A stretch of 64,000 bases of DNA, taken from assembly GCA_037957365.1 (NCBI GenBank), contig JARHVA010000458.1:4785501-4849500 (forward strand), read 5' to 3'. Numbering within the stretch: the first letter of the stretch is position 1; the number at the start of each line of letters is the position of its first letter. The notes below the pieces were generated by a model, which did no database searches, was not told where the DNA came from, and saw only the letters and a program-made list of their open reading frames with translations. The translations under genes and the position numbers were made by a program. Below are positions 13,255-29,809 of this stretch, in pieces. Origin of the DNA: Torreya grandis. Taxonomy: Eukaryota > Streptophyta > Pinopsida > Cupressales > Taxaceae.

Positions 13255-15610
13255 GAAGTAGAATACTGATCATTCTTGTAGAATATTGCTATGTGACCTC
13301 TCTCATGAAATTTGAAACAAATGGGGTTTCTCAAATTGTACATACCTTGTGATTGAGATATAATATTATTCCTTGAAGTTTCATGATTATGTACTTGATC
13401 ATTTGGTCCCCTGATGAAGATATTATAAAAATTTGCAATATGACCAAATCCTTGACACTTGTAGCAAAAGATGTCATTCTTTCCTTGTGAACCTGTTGAT
13501 TGTCTTGAGTGATGATGTTATTCATGCTTGTCATTGTCTTGCTCATAATTCCATGCAAGTTCATTCCTTGAGGATCTTTTACAATCTTTTGACCTATGAC
13601 CAAAATGATTTCAAGAGTAACAATGACCATTGAAATTTGCATACCTCATAACATTTGGTATTCTAATCTGATTTGTCTTCATTATATCAATACCTTCATT
13701 CTTTGACTGATGATTGATCTTCAAATTTTAATTATCCTTGTTCACATCAACCTTTATTTTGTCTTGAGATACATGATTTATTTCTTATTTGTATCTAAGA
13801 CTATTTTTATCATGAGCATGCTTTTGACTACTCAAAATATTTTCAAGATCATTTGAACTCTTTTCATACTTCATAAATGACTTCACTTTACAAGATGTCT
13901 TGTCTAACTCAGCTTTTAATGACTCAATTTCAATCACATACCTTAAGTGATCATCTTATTTGACTTTTAGGCTTGTTGACATAGTTTCTAATTGACTATT
14001 GAGACACTTGATAGTATCTTCATGTTCCCTAGTGTCATCATTCATTCTTGCTTCAAACACACTAAATTGCTCTTCATAGTCATTGATTTGAGAAATCATC
14101 TTTTTGTTATTTTTCTTCTCAATCCTCAAATCTTCAAGAGAATTTATCAATTCATCCACTATGTATTTTTTTTTTCATGAGATCATATCTTTTATAGCTA
14201 CTTGCTTCTGAATTCTTAAATGTTTCAATCTTGCTCATAGCTTGATTTAATTTCATCTGCAAAGACTCCATATCTTATTGATGCATGATACATTCTTTAT
14301 CCTTACTCTTTACTTATTCATTAAGAGTACAAACCTGAGTTTCAAGTTGCTGTGTGATCTCATCATGCTCCTTGAATTCATTACTCAGCCTTGCTTCAAA
14401 AAGTTCAATTTGCTCCTCATAGGATTTAATCAAGAAAGCATGTTTTCTATTCTTTCTTTGTAGTATCTTTATTTGTTTCACAGTATCTTGTTTTTAATCT
14501 TCAAGAGTGACTTTATCATCCTCTTCCTCTGAGCTATATCTACCAAAAAAATCTTTGCTTAAAGAACATTCACCTTCATCATCACTAAAAGACATGAACA
14601 ATGTCTCCACATCCTTATTATGAAAAGAATCATCATTGTCAGATGTGTTTACTTCTTTTTCTATAGATAAATTACTATCTGCCTTTGTATGATTCATTCT
14701 TTCCATTTTTCTTACTGAAGAACTTTTTGTACTTGATAGGACCCTCAAATTTCTTGTGTTCATCCTCATGAGATTCTTTATAAGCTTCTTTGAGTTAAAA
14801 CTTGTCTCTGCCTAGACATCTAGCTATAAAATGACCAACTTTACCACATCAAAAACATTTAAAAGGAATTTTTCCTTCATACTAACCTGATCCTACATTC
14901 AATTTTCTTGCAATCATGGATTCAAGTTGATCTTTATTAAGATCAAAATCTTCAAGACTTAACTTGTTCTTCTTGGCTTTTATCTCCTTGATCACCTTGA
15001 AGGCTGATTCCTTTTTAGGATGTATGTCCTCATCAACTCTCATCTCATAGGTAGTAAGGATGCCATGCAATTCATCTATATTCATCTGAGTGAGATCATG
15101 ACTTTCTTCTACAACAAGAACCTTTGAATCAAACTTGAGTGTAAAAGTCCTCAATAGATTTTTCACTATAGTATCTTCATCAATCACCTCTCCAAGACCT
15201 CTGATCATGTTTGCTACCTCATCAACCCTTAGAATATAGGTTGCCACAGTATCGTCTTCCTTAATTTTTAGACCTTCAAATTGCCTTCGATAGGTCTACA
15301 ACTTAGGCAATTTTACCTTAGAGTATCCTTCATAGATAGTTTGTAATTTGACCCAAATTTCCTTAGAAAACTTGCAATGGATCACTTTGGTGAACTAAGC
15401 CTCAGATAGACCATAAATGATAGAATTCATAGCTTTATAATTATTCTCACTTAACTTCTTATCAGTAATACTAGTTGAAAGAGTAGTTGGTGTAGTGTAA
15501 CCGTCCATGATAGATTACCAAATATCAAACCCTAGAGACATGATGTATGTCCCCATCCTTGTACTCCAAAAAACATAATTTGACCCATTAAACAATAGTG
15601 CTTGCTTCGT
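13255..15610 (-). pseudogene. Outer copia gag with multiple CCHC knuckles (broken)
   Basis: Reading the minus strand from about 15610, the N-terminus has FNGSNYVFWSTRM, the usual opening of copia-type gag. The UBN2-like core follows; its 14882-15247 part (RVDEVANMIRGLGEVIDED, DELHGILTTYEMR) is open for 121 codons. A first knuckle at about 14815-14865 reads CF(stop)CGKVGHFIARC. An acidic segment (14494-14769) and a coiled coil (13956-14159, heptad-like with ISQINDYEEQ) come next. Three more knuckles follow: CYSWNHFGHRSKDC near 13600, CYKCQGFGHIANFY near 13450 and CFKFHERGHIAIFY near 13300. Each of these has lost at least one zinc-binding Cys. It would have packaged RNA and formed particles. 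It is now inactive through stops and frameshifts. Confidence 0.8.
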
Positions 15611-15690
15611 ATAAAAAATCTACATTTATTGAATTGATATATTGTACTTTCAATCACCTTCAAGTGGTTAAACTTGTAATGAAGGTCCTG

Positions 15691-15701
15691 CTTTGATACC
15701 A
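15691..15701 (-). other. Primer-binding site of outer copia element
   Basis: The minus strand reads TGGTATCAAAG two bases inside the 5' LTR. It is complementary to the 3' end of plant initiator tRNA-Met apart from one base (TGGTATCAGAG expected). It fixes the LTR border at 15704 and the element's orientation. Confidence 0.85.
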
Positions 15702-15703
15702 AT

Positions 15704-16068
15704 TATTGGAGGTACATTCACTAAGAGAGGGGGTGAATCAGTGATGCAAGATATTTTAAAATTCAATTTTAATAATTTCAAACTCTTAATCAATGACCAT
15801 AAGCATTCATAAAACATACAAGATGTTCATAAAAATGAATAAGAAAGATGATGCAAGATCACACACATAACATAAGATCTACATGGGAAACCCTCTTGGG
15901 GAATAAAAATCACTCTCAAGCATGTAAACACATGGACTACTTGTCCTATAAGATGATCACAAACATAAGACCTTTTAGTGAAGCACCCACTTCAGTGGGA
16001 GGACCCACCCCTAAATATGAACAAGCACCCACTTGTTCTAGATGTTGAGCACCCATACAACACCTTAT
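15704..16068 (-). repeat. Outer copia 5' LTR, inner part (split)
   Basis: Matches 10264 to about 10611 of the other LTR. The first TG (plus strand) is eroded to TA. It ends at the target site CTTAT (16064-16068) of the inner copia insertion and resumes at 21184. Confidence 0.85.
16064..16068. repeat. Target-site duplication CTTAT, left copy (inner copia)
   Basis: CTTAT directly precedes the inner LTR at 16069 and recurs at 21179-21183 directly after the other inner LTR. The unoccupied site in the left LTR of the outer element (near 10618) reads ACACCTTATGAAATCAAC, which equals the two flanks joined with one CTTAT. Confidence 0.92.
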
Positions 16069-16280
16069 TGTTAAGCATGGGATATACTGAGAGGGGGGGT
16101 GAATTAGTATATCATATATCTTATAAAACTTTCCCTTAATCAAATTCCACTTAATCAAACATTCAATATATGTAATAAAACTGAAACAATAAACACTACA
16201 CAAGATAAAGAGAGACACGAGATATAACGTGGAAACCCAATTTGGGAAAAACCACGGAGAACAATCTCAAGTATATGAAT

Positions 16281-16540
16281 GAGCACCAACCCAAATAATA
16301 TTCATAAGCACCAACTTGTAGGAGCACCAACCCCTTTGCTGAGCACCAACCCAAAAACTATTCATGAGCACCAACCCACAGGAGCACCAACCCAAAAACT
16401 ATTCATGAGCACCAACCCACAAGAGCACCAACCCCTTTGCCGAGCACCAACCCAAAAACTATTCATGAGCACCAACCCATAGGAGCACCAACCCAACAAC
16501 AATTCATGAGCACCAACCCATAGGAGCACTAACCCCTTTG
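16281..16540. repeat. LTR minisatellite, core GAGCACCAACCC (left copy)
   Basis: The word GAGCACCAACCC recurs with two alternating fillers, CCTTTG(C/T) and a (A/C)AACTATTCAT-like segment, giving a higher-order unit. The array lacks stop codons in several frames on both strands, so the His/Pro-rich and Trp/Gly-rich open frames over it are by-products. It lies downstream of the LTR's TATA motif in the element's orientation, so it would be in the transcribed leader. Confidence 0.9.
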
Positions 16541-16750
16541 TGTATACCACACAACTATCTCTCAATGTTGCTATCTAAACAAATGATAGTTCATTACAAC
16601 ATCTCTTTCCTCTCTCTCACCTTTTCTCTTTTAAGCTAGATATAACAAATATAAGTCATATTCATCTCTCACAAATTCTCTTCTAAGATAGATATTACAA
16701 TATCAAATCAACCTCTATCTCACATATTACAAATGGCTTCTCAATCTTTT

Positions 16751-16757
16751 ATTTATA
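16751..16757 (-). promoter_or_regulatory. TATA motif of inner copia 3' LTR
   Basis: The minus strand reads CTATAAATAAAAG. The same CTATAAAT word is kept at the corresponding place in the other LTR (20687-20693). Position and orientation fit the LTR promoter, with R-U5 and the minisatellite downstream. Confidence 0.55.
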
Positions 16758-17242
16758 GCTTTCCAAATGACCTTTGGCATTCCCCCTTTGTGACCACTCA
16801 ATTCTCATAGAAAATAACACCAAACTTGTATGACCCTTCATATCCTTGCCTTTGAAAAGTCATGTGGTGACCCTTCATGAGCAAAAACGTCCTTCCCTCT
16901 TTTATCCTTATCTTGGTGACTTTTTGTATTCCTCAAAGTGTCCCTTCATGATAAATTGCACCCTTCCTCTTTTATCTTCACTTGGTGACTCTTGGAATTC
17001 CCCAAGATGACTCTTCATGGGAAAATGCATCCCATCCTTCTTTTGTATTTACCCTGTGGCTCTTTGACTTCTCCATGGGCCCTTCTTTTGTCTCATATGC
17101 AACCAAAAATATATTCGTTAATATTAAATAAATATTAACTCACATTAGCCAAGATATATCTATTAAAAACATCATTAAATGCAATGGGGTCTTTATCATC
17201 AATAATGCTAGACCTTTGACATCAATGACAATATTTCTAACA

Positions 17243-17255
17243 ATCTCCCCCTTTG
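17243..17255 (-). other. Polypurine tract of inner copia element
   Basis: The minus strand reads AAAGGGGGAGATT immediately before the 3' LTR start TGTTAGAAATATTG. This is the expected plus-strand primer site. Confidence 0.8.
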
Positions 17256-17537
17256 TCATTAATGGCAACCTCAATCCTGAAACTGCCACATCCTGTCACC
17301 TACACATACTATCATCTAAAAACATACAGTAACTCCCCCTCACTGTAGCAACATGTACCTATTCCCTATACCTATTTCTGCACTTGTACCTATTATTCTC
17401 CCCCTTTGACATTAATGCCAAAGGGCCTACCTAGAGCTAACACTTAGCTTCCCCTCAATTGATGTTGAACATCAATGGCAGGAAGTAATAGAAATTACTC
17501 CCAACTCCTCTTGTAAATCTTTGAATGTATCCTTTGA

Positions 17538-19818
17538 TCATGCCTTTGAGAAGATATCTGATAATACATACACATTATTCCCTATCTTTTGAGCATCTGT
17601 AATCAACTCATTTGAATCTTTTCTTCTAATCTCACAACCTTCAGCATGAAACTTTAATGTGTATCCTTGATCACATATTTGACTAACACTCAATAGATTA
17701 TGCTTAAGACCTTTTACATACAAAACATTTTTAGTCTTAGTTCTACCATAATCCAAACTCAAAGCACCTTTTCTAGCTATCTTGGCAATGGTTTTATCTC
17801 CAAATCTCACTTTTCCACCATTGATATTCTTTAGAGTTATGAAATTACTTTTATCTCTTGTCATATGCCTCGAACATCCACTATCAATGAGCCATGGCTG
17901 ATCTTTATTTCTTACATGCAAAGCTGTCTGAACCATCATAGAATCTTCAAGCTGTTTCTTCTACCATAAACATGTCTGAACCTTCTTTTTGATGAATGGA
18001 GCTTTAAAACTCTGATCCTTCTTGTTGATGAATGGAGCTTTGAAAATTTGATCCTTCTTGACTGACTCAAACACGCTTCTACAATATCGAGCTATGTGTT
18101 CGAAGTTGTTGCACTTGTAACATACTATGGTCTCTTCATCAAAGCTTGATAGAGGAACAAAAGAATTGTGGCTTCTGCTTGACTCTACTTGACTTTCCTT
18201 CTCCTTATTTCTAAAATTGTTATCTCTTTTTCTACATTCTAATTTCTTGTGACCATATCCATTACAATAAAAACAATAGCCATAAAAATAAGACATGTTT
18301 GTATATCTCTGACGTGATTGCTTTTTGTAGCTTTGTTCCCTCCAACCTTCTCTATTTGAATGTCCTCTATATTCTTCACTTCTCCCCTTTTTGTTTCCTC
18401 TTTTGTAAGAGCTTTAGCATAGCTCTTTTTCTTTTCAAATCCGATCCCTATCTTATCTGAATTTGCTTTCTGACTTTTTAATATCTTATTCAGCATGTTA
18501 GTGCTATCCTCAAATTTTAAATCACTAACTACTTTATCATTGATTGCTTTCTCGATATCTTCTTTTAAAGAGGCAATTTCAATAACATACCTTTCACAAT
18601 CTTTTCTTGCTATTTCCAACTGTGCTGTTAGATCTTCTTCATTCTTAGCTTATTCCAAGTGTACTGTTAGATCTTCAATCATTTCCTTTGACTCCTATTC
18701 ATTTTTTTGATCTAGTGCTTTAGTCTTCGATTCTTCTTCTCAACAGATTTTAACTCTTCTAAGGCACAAATGAGTTCTTCCATATTCACTTCAGCTTCTT
18801 CCTCTTATTCTTCTTGATAACCTTCATGTATGGCCATGAATAAAATCTCTTCTTCTTTTGAATCACTGAATCCACTATCTTCGACTAAGCTAGGATCCTT
18901 AGAATACAAGCTCTTCTTCTCGAATCCCTTCTTAGATTTGCCTTTGAAATTCTTCTTATATGTAGGCTTTTCTTCTTCATCATCATTACCCTTATTTGGG
19001 CATCTAGCTGAAAAATGTCCAATCTTTACATAATTAAAACATTTAAAAGGTAATTTTCCTTGATATTTACCTGTTCCCCTTTTTGGCTTGTGAATGAAAA
19101 GTGCTCCGTTGTCATCTTCATCATCACTAGAACTATCACTTGATTCTTGAATCTTAACTTTCTCTTTCTTTGATGTCTTGAAAGCCACTTCTCTCTTTGA
19201 GGGTTTATCTTGTTCTATCTACATCTCATATGCCGTGAGAATACCATGAAGCTCATCCATCTTTAGCTTGGCTAAATTCTTCATCTCTTCGATTGCCGAA
19301 ACCTTTGCATCATATCTTATTGGTAGAGATCTCAAAATATTTTGTACCACTATTGACTCTTCCAACATTTCTCCAAGACCTTGAATCTAATTTACGATTT
19401 GATCAACTCACAAAAGATAACTCGCTATATCTTCTTCTTCTTCCATCTTCAAACTTTCAAACTGTCTTCTAAAAGTCTGAAGCTTAGCTTGCTGAACCTT
19501 TCCATAACCTTTGTAAATATTCTCATGTTTTACCCAAGTTTCATGAGTAGATTTACATTGCATAACTTTAACAAATTTAGATTCACATAAACCACATAAA
19601 ATAACATTTAAAGCTTTAGCATTACATTCACTTGGCTTCTTTTTTGCTGGAGTAATTACAGATGTCTGTGGCTCTTCATATTCCTCCACCACTGCTTGCG
19701 ATATGTCAAATCCAAGGGCCATCAAATAAATCTTCATTATCATGCTCCAAAAAGCATAATTCATCCCATCAAACAAAGGTGCCTTATTTGTAGAAAATCC
19801 TTCCTATGACCTAGCCAT
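17538..19818 (-). pseudogene. Inner copia gag-protease (broken)
   Basis: The likely start is the ATG at 19818, 50 bp inside the PBS. The N-terminus (FDGMNYAFWSMIMKIYLMAL) and the UBN2 core run to about 19200, with a few stops (SYLL-stop-VDQ at 19408). A knuckle at about 19050 has its second Cys changed to Tyr (CFNYVKIGHFSARC). After an acidic Ser/Asp tract the frame shifts. A coiled coil lies at 18300-18619, then a further shift and two intact knuckles, CFYCNGYGHKKLEC and CYKCNNFEHIARYC. Protease at 17538-17939 keeps the active-site word WLIDSGCSRHMT and the start of the pre-integrase segment (KGLKHNLLSVSQ). The sequence then ends before any integrase. Two frameshifts and several stops make it non-functional. 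Confidence 0.88.
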
Positions 19819-19868
19819 CGTGCTTTCCTGATCTACGTTCAAGCTGTAAAACTTTTAAAAAGGAACCT

Positions 19869-19880
19869 GCTCTGATACCA
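19869..19880 (-). other. Primer-binding site of inner copia element
   Basis: The minus strand reads TGGTATCAGAGC, perfectly complementary to the 3' end of plant initiator tRNA-Met, two bases inside the 5' LTR at 19883. Confidence 0.93.
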
Positions 19881-20091
19881 ATTGTTAAGCATGAGATATA
19901 CTGAGAGGGGGGGTCAATCAGTATATCATATATCTTATAAAACTTTCCCTTAATCAAATTCCACTTAATCAAACATTTAAGATATGCAATAAAATTGAAA
20001 AAATAAACACCACACAAGATAAAGAGAGACACCAGATATAACGTGGAAACCCAATGCGGGAAAAACCACAGAGAACAATCTCAAGTATATG

Positions 20092-20470
20092 AATGAGCAC
20101 CATCCTAAACAATATTTGCAAGCACCAACTTGCAGGAACACCAACCCCTTTGTTGAGCACCAACACAACAACTATTCATGAGCACCAATCCATAGGAGCA
20201 CCAACCCCTTTGTTGAGCACCAACCCAACAACTATTCATGAGCACCAACCCACAAGAGCACCAACCCTTTTCCAAGCACCAACCCAACAACTATTCATGA
20301 GCACCAACCCAATAACTATTCATGAACACCAACCTAGAGGAGCACCAACCCCTTTGTCGAGCACCAACCCAACAACAATTTGTGAGCACCAACCCACATG
20401 AGCATCAACCCCTTTGTCGAGCACCAACATAGCAACTAATCGTGAGCACCAACCCACAGGAGCACCAACC
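20092..20470. repeat. LTR minisatellite, core GAGCACCAACCC (right copy)
   Basis: Same repeat as at 16281-16540 but with more units and a different order of fillers. The array length has therefore changed since insertion, in one or both LTRs. Confidence 0.9.
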
Positions 20471-20686
20471 CCTTTGTGTATACCATACAACTATCTCTCA
20501 ATGTTGCTATCTCAACAAATAATAGTTCATTACAACATCTCTTTCGTCTCTCTCACCTTTGATCTTCTAAGCTAGATATAAAACATACAAGTCATATTCA
20601 TCTCTCACAAATGCTCTTCTAAGCTAGATATTACAATATCAAGCCATCCTCTATCTCACATATTACAAATGGCTTCTCAAGCCTTT

Positions 20687-20693
20687 ATTTATA
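20687..20693 (-). promoter_or_regulatory. TATA motif of inner copia 5' LTR
   Basis: The minus strand reads CTATAAATAAAGG at the position matching 16751-16757. This would be the promoter that drove the element's RNA. Confidence 0.55.
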
Positions 20694-21178
20694 GCTTTCC
20701 AAATGACCTTTGGCCTTCCCCCTTTGTGACCCTTCAATCCTCATGGAAAATGGTGCCAAACTTGTATGACCATTCATATCCTTGCCTTTGAAAAGACATG
20801 TGGTGACCCTTCATGAGCAAAAACGTCCTTCCCTCTTTTGTCCTTATCTTGGTGACTTTTCCTATTCCTCAAAGTGTCCCTTCATGAGAAATTGCACCCT
20901 TCCTCTTTTGTCTTCACTTGGTGACTCTTGGAATTATCCAAGATGACTCTTCATGGGAAAATGCGTCCCATCCTTCTTTTGTCTTTACCCCGTGGCTTTT
21001 TGACTTCTCCATGGGCCCTTCTTTTGTCTCATATGCAACCAAAAATATATTCGTTAATATTAAATAAATAGTATCTCACATTAGCCAAGATCTATCTATT
21101 ACAAACATCATTAAATGCAATGGGGCCTTCATCATCAATAATGCTAGACCTTTGACATCAATGACAATATTTCCAACA

Positions 21179-21183
21179 CTTAT
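21179..21183. repeat. Target-site duplication CTTAT, right copy
   Basis: Pairs with 16064-16068. The outer LTR sequence continues directly after it (GAAATCAACAACTCTAG, also at 10623). Confidence 0.92.
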
Positions 21184-21859
21184 GAAATCAACAACTCTAG
21201 AACTCTAATTGCATTTTAATCTGAATGGAGAAATAATTTATAACACCTCTCTTTCAACTCATTACACACACTTAAACTTGTTCATAGAAGAAATGCATCT
21301 AAACTCCCCTTTTGAATCACTCTAAGCTTCTTTGCTCATATTCAATCTACTCTATACTTTAGTCCATCCATTGAGTACACTCCCTCTAATATCTTTCCTT
21401 CGTCTCTATCTTCTACTCTCTCAACACATTCACATATAAGTCTAGAAACCATTACCTTGGTATTCACTCTATATAAAGTCTTTATGAATATCAACTTCTA
21501 GGTAAGCCACAATACTTGCCTTAACTCTTAAGACTTATATCATGCTAACACATATCTCAATACTATCCTCACAGGTCAACCATAGCATCCATGGTTCACA
21601 TTTAAGTAGCTATGCCTTTCAATTAGGCCTTAGAATCCCTTATAGGTCTCATGGAGACCTATTACCCCTTTGAAACTTTATAGAGAAAAACAAGAACACA
21701 ATATTAATTTTAGATAAATGGGTCCACTTCATATGACCTCTAAGACATCTTTAGGTAATTACTCCCACCAAAATGTTCTTTTGCTAAATTGTAATTTACT
21801 CAAATAATAGTCTTGTACATAGTAGCACTATGAATGAAAAAATTCAACTTTGAAGCTCA

Positions 21860-21890
<31 letters not shown>

Positions 21891-22971
21891 TATCTTCTAA
21901 TAAACTTTATTGGATGTGCCTTGAAGTCCTCTTCAACTTTGTTTTTTACTCCATCAGTAAATTCTGCTGTATGCATAAGATATAGATCAAAAACACCTCA
22001 TTGATTTTATTTCACAAATTTGAATATTTAAATTCCAATAGTCATTATGTAAATGCAAAACATTAGACACTTTATCATCATCTGGTACTCCTTGTAACTT
22101 TGAACAAATATACACCATCAATCTCCTCAGAAGTCTCCTGACTTTAACCTACAATCACTCACCACTGATCTTAGATCTTCACTTTCATGATCATGCCACT
22201 TGAAAACTCTATGTGATTTCTGTGCACATTGACTATTTTAATTAATGCAATTTGTTGATCTGCATCTATACGAACACTCACATATTGTTGATCTTCTATC
22301 AAATCATCAATATTAAGACATATATCGCTAGTGTATGCAATCTTAGGAACCTTTAAAAAATTAACTTCATGTATGCCACTGATCTCTATCTAACAAGATC
22401 ACATGCTTTTTTATATCCTTATTTAGTTAGATAAAATGTTCACCGTTAGATCCTTGATCTGATTGAATGATCGCCATTAGATCTCTTCTTGAAAATTTGG
22501 CTAAGTATGAGAACTTAATAAACTCTACTTGAAAGGCCAACTTTATACCTTAATAACTTTTGTTACGCTCCATGTCCAAACCTAAAAATTAAACCATATG
22601 ATCTCCTCACATAGGTGATTCTATCCATATATCAAGCTACTCTTAAAATCTTCACATGTGTGAAATATGATGTCATCAAACTACTTACTCAACCTTATCT
22701 GTCAAAATGATTACTTGAATTTAGACATTCATATGATTGTTCTGATGAATTTCATTCAATTTCATCAGCACTCTAAGTAATAATAACATCCCATAGGGTC
22801 TCTAAAACATGTCCATACCATCAATATCATCCATCAATTGCCTCTCTAAGTCAAACACTGTCCAAAACATAAATCTAATCACTTTGTCATTAATGCACTA
22901 TGAATCATGACCAAGCTTGACATTAATGACAACCATGACATTATTAGGACACCAAGAGGCTATGTCCAACA
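21184..22971 (-). repeat. Outer copia 5' LTR, outer part (split)
   Basis: Continues the LTR broken at 16068 and is collinear with about 10623-12357. It ends CTATGTCCAACA on the plus strand. It contains an (AT)n run near 21861-21886 that is absent from the other copy. Confidence 0.85.
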
Positions 22972-27932
<4,961 letters not shown>

Positions 27933-27934
27933 TA

Positions 27935-27946
27935 TGGTATCATAGC
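27935..27946 (+). other. Primer-binding site of chromovirus
   Basis: TGGTATCATAGC, one base from the perfect initiator tRNA-Met complement TGGTATCAGAGC, two bases after the LTR end. It sets orientation and border. Confidence 0.85.
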
Positions 27947-28031
27947 AATTTTCTGATCTAGAGAACTCTAAGAATGAGTATTCTTCTTATAATTTTATAA
28001 TCTACTAAGTTATCTCTTGTAATTTCTCAAA

Positions 28032-29265
28032 ATGGTTAGAACATGATCAAGTGGAGGCAACATCTATAGGAATACTTTTAATTTCAACTTAGCTAGGGGC
28101 ATAGGTAGAGGATGAGGAAGGGGTTGTTATGGATGCATCTCCATTCATAACCAAGAAAAACTACCATAAATAATGTTGACAAAAATATTGAGGTGCCTAA
28201 TGTTGAAGTAGTCGATGGGAATCCAACCGACAGGTATGAGGATATCATCAGTGGAATCTTGATAGCCCTTAACACCTTGCAAAGAAATATTTATAACCAA
28301 GACCAAAACTTGAATAATCTTGAAGGGATATTCTAAGAGGAAGTACCCAGATTGGAAATGGGGTAAGTGGAAGGACCTATAATTCAAAAACTACCTTTAA
28401 CCACTGTTGACTCAATCAGTGAAGAGCTGAAGAAGCTTCCACTACCTACCTTTTCAGGCGAGGAATTAGGGGATGTAGTCGATGCATGGTTTGTACACTT
28501 ACAAAAGTACTTTAATTTACATAATATGTCATCTAATCTGAAAGCCAGAGTGGCAACCTATCAGCTAATAGGACCTATAGCTTTATGGTGGAATCACCTT
28601 TGTGTTATTGAAGGATATTGACCTTTAAACCTATCTTGGTATATTTTTGAGACTCAATTATGTAAGAGATACCTAAATGAAAAGTATGAGGAGTAAAAAA
28701 TCATTAAATTTCAGCTTTTAAAACAAAAAAACATGTTTGTTGCTAAGTATGAGAATAAGTTTTTGAATTTACTGCATCATGTGAACTATATGCATGATGA
28801 AAAAACCAAGATTACTAAGTTTAAACTTGGGCTTAAGGAAATATTGATGCATGATGTTAATATGATGAACCCAAGGACATTGGATTCAATAATCGAATCA
28901 ACCTATAGGGCTGAGGAAAAATAAAATTCTTGCCAAAAGGCAAGACAAGAGTTCAAGTCAAGCATACAATAGTCCAAGGCAAAAAACTTTTCTTTCATGA
29001 ACAAAAACTTCAAAAAATCTGATCATAATCATAGATTTTTAGGAGGTAATAAAATTTTTAGCAAGTTTTCTAATCAAAATAGGAATTTCAAGTCCCATTG
29101 ATCTTCTAAATCTAGTTCTTAAAAGAAGGAACAATATCAAAATAACCAATATGGACCTACCATAGGTGCTAATAATGTTCTAGTGGCATCTTCTAGACTA
29201 ATTTTTTATTGGAAATGTGATAACAACCACTATAAAAAGGACTATCTTAAATTGAAATTAGGCTA
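28032..29265 (+). pseudogene. Chromovirus gag (broken)
   Basis: ATG at 28032 opens as MVRT followed by a stop, then SSGGN, a common start of gypsy gag. After a frameshift the capsid core (28367-28924) reads FSGEELGDVVDAWFVHLQKY, then ALWWNHL, then KYENKFLNLLHHV, the retrotransposon gag domain. Single stops at 28621 and 28696 interrupt one otherwise continuous frame. A zinc knuckle at about 29205-29250 survives as YWKCDNNHYKKDY, with first and last Cys changed to Tyr by G-to-A. The product would have formed the element's particle; it is no longer made. Confidence 0.85.
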
Positions 29266-29314
29266 AGTAGTGAATCATAGAGTATATGTTGATGTTGGTA
29301 ATCATAATGCTAAC

Positions 29315-29720
29315 TTGTAGGCCACTCTAATTGAAACCCAAGGTACAATTAATAGTTTTCCCTTGACCATCTTGATTGATTTTGGAGTAACATATTGCTT
29401 TATTTCTCTTTTTACTACTAAGCAATGTAATATTAAACCCGTCTTGATAAGAGAAGGTTAGAAAGTTGAGTTTGGTACAAGAAAGAAAGTGCCTATTCTT
29501 GAGTTCTTAAAATAAGCAAAATTAGATCTTGGTATTTTTAAGACCAAGATGCATTTTTTTTTCATGCCTTTAGGGTCTTATGATCTCATTCTTGGGATGG
29601 ATTGGATGCAAGAACATCAAGCCATGCTTGATTATATGGGAAAAAGAGTGCAATGCACCAATGACCTTGGACAAATTGTAGAACTGCAAGGCATGAAAGG
29701 GTTTGCAAGATGTAAAACAT
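29315..29720 (+). pseudogene. Chromovirus aspartic protease (broken)
   Basis: The active-site region reads TILIDFGVTYCFIS; the usual Asp-Ser/Thr-Gly triad has Phe in the middle. The family's second landmark is present (DLILGMDWMQEH at about 29580-29615). Stops at Trp/Gln-like positions break the frame. It lies between gag and RT as expected. Confidence 0.8.
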
Positions 29721-29809
29721 TTTAAGACTTATAACTAAAAAGAGTTGTTAGGAAGGGCTAAAATCTTGATGCAATCCAACTACATGAAATATCCAATGAA
29801 AAATACTTG

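Larger units (their letters stand above)
16069..17242 (-). repeat. Inner copia 3' LTR (left copy)
   Basis: 1174 bp. On the plus strand it starts TGTTAAGCATGGG and ends ATATTTCTAACA, giving inverted TGTTA/TAACA ends. It contains a minisatellite (16281-16540) and a minus-strand TATA motif at 16751-16757. By eye it differs from the right copy at about 8-9% of the first 270 bases, less than the outer LTR pair, which agrees with its being the youngest insertion. Confidence 0.9.
16069..21178 (-). mobile_element. Inner Ty1/copia-type element with gag and protease only
   Basis: Minus-strand element with 5' LTR 19883-21178, PBS 19869-19880, gag-protease relic 19818-17538, PPT 17243-17255 and 3' LTR 16069-17242. 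It is bounded by a perfect 5-bp CTTAT duplication. The internal region is only about 2.6 kb and stops shortly after the protease, so integrase, RT and RNase H are absent. This points to a non-autonomous element moved in trans. It resembles the outer copia element in gag layout, PBS, PPT and LTR-end words, so both probably belong to one lineage. Confidence 0.9.
19883..21178 (-). repeat. Inner copia 5' LTR (right copy)
   Basis: 1296 bp, about 120 bp longer than its partner, almost all from the longer minisatellite (20092-20470). It ends ATATTTCCAACA on the plus strand and is followed by CTTAT. It shares the ATAACGTGGAAACCCAAT leader word common in plant copia LTRs. Confidence 0.9.
10264..22971 (-). 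mobile_element. Outer Ty1/copia-type element, gag-only, nested in the chromovirus LTR
   Basis: A minus-strand element with LTRs at 10264-12357 (3' LTR) and 15704-16068 plus 21184-22971 (5' LTR, split by the inner copia). A primer-binding site for initiator tRNA-Met lies at 15691-15701 and a polypurine tract at 12358-12370. The internal region of about 3.3 kb encodes only a broken gag with CCHC knuckles and a coiled coil. No protease, integrase, RT or RNase H motif was found. It sits exactly where the chromovirus left LTR breaks, compared with the uninterrupted right LTR near 33505. Flanks are TAGTG on the left and TGCCA on the right, so the target duplication is not preserved exactly. This fits the TR-GAG type of non-autonomous plant LTR element. 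Confidence 0.8.

Noticed and set aside
16281..16540. CRISPR-like look of regularly spaced repeats
   Set aside because: Fillers between cores are themselves repeated, the array is inside an LTR, and the genome is a plant's. It is a minisatellite.
16279..16565. His/Pro-rich and Trp/Gly-rich open frames on both strands, also at 20093-20401
   Set aside because: They are the GAGCACCAACCC minisatellite read in several frames. Open on both strands with period-driven peptides, so an artefact of the array.
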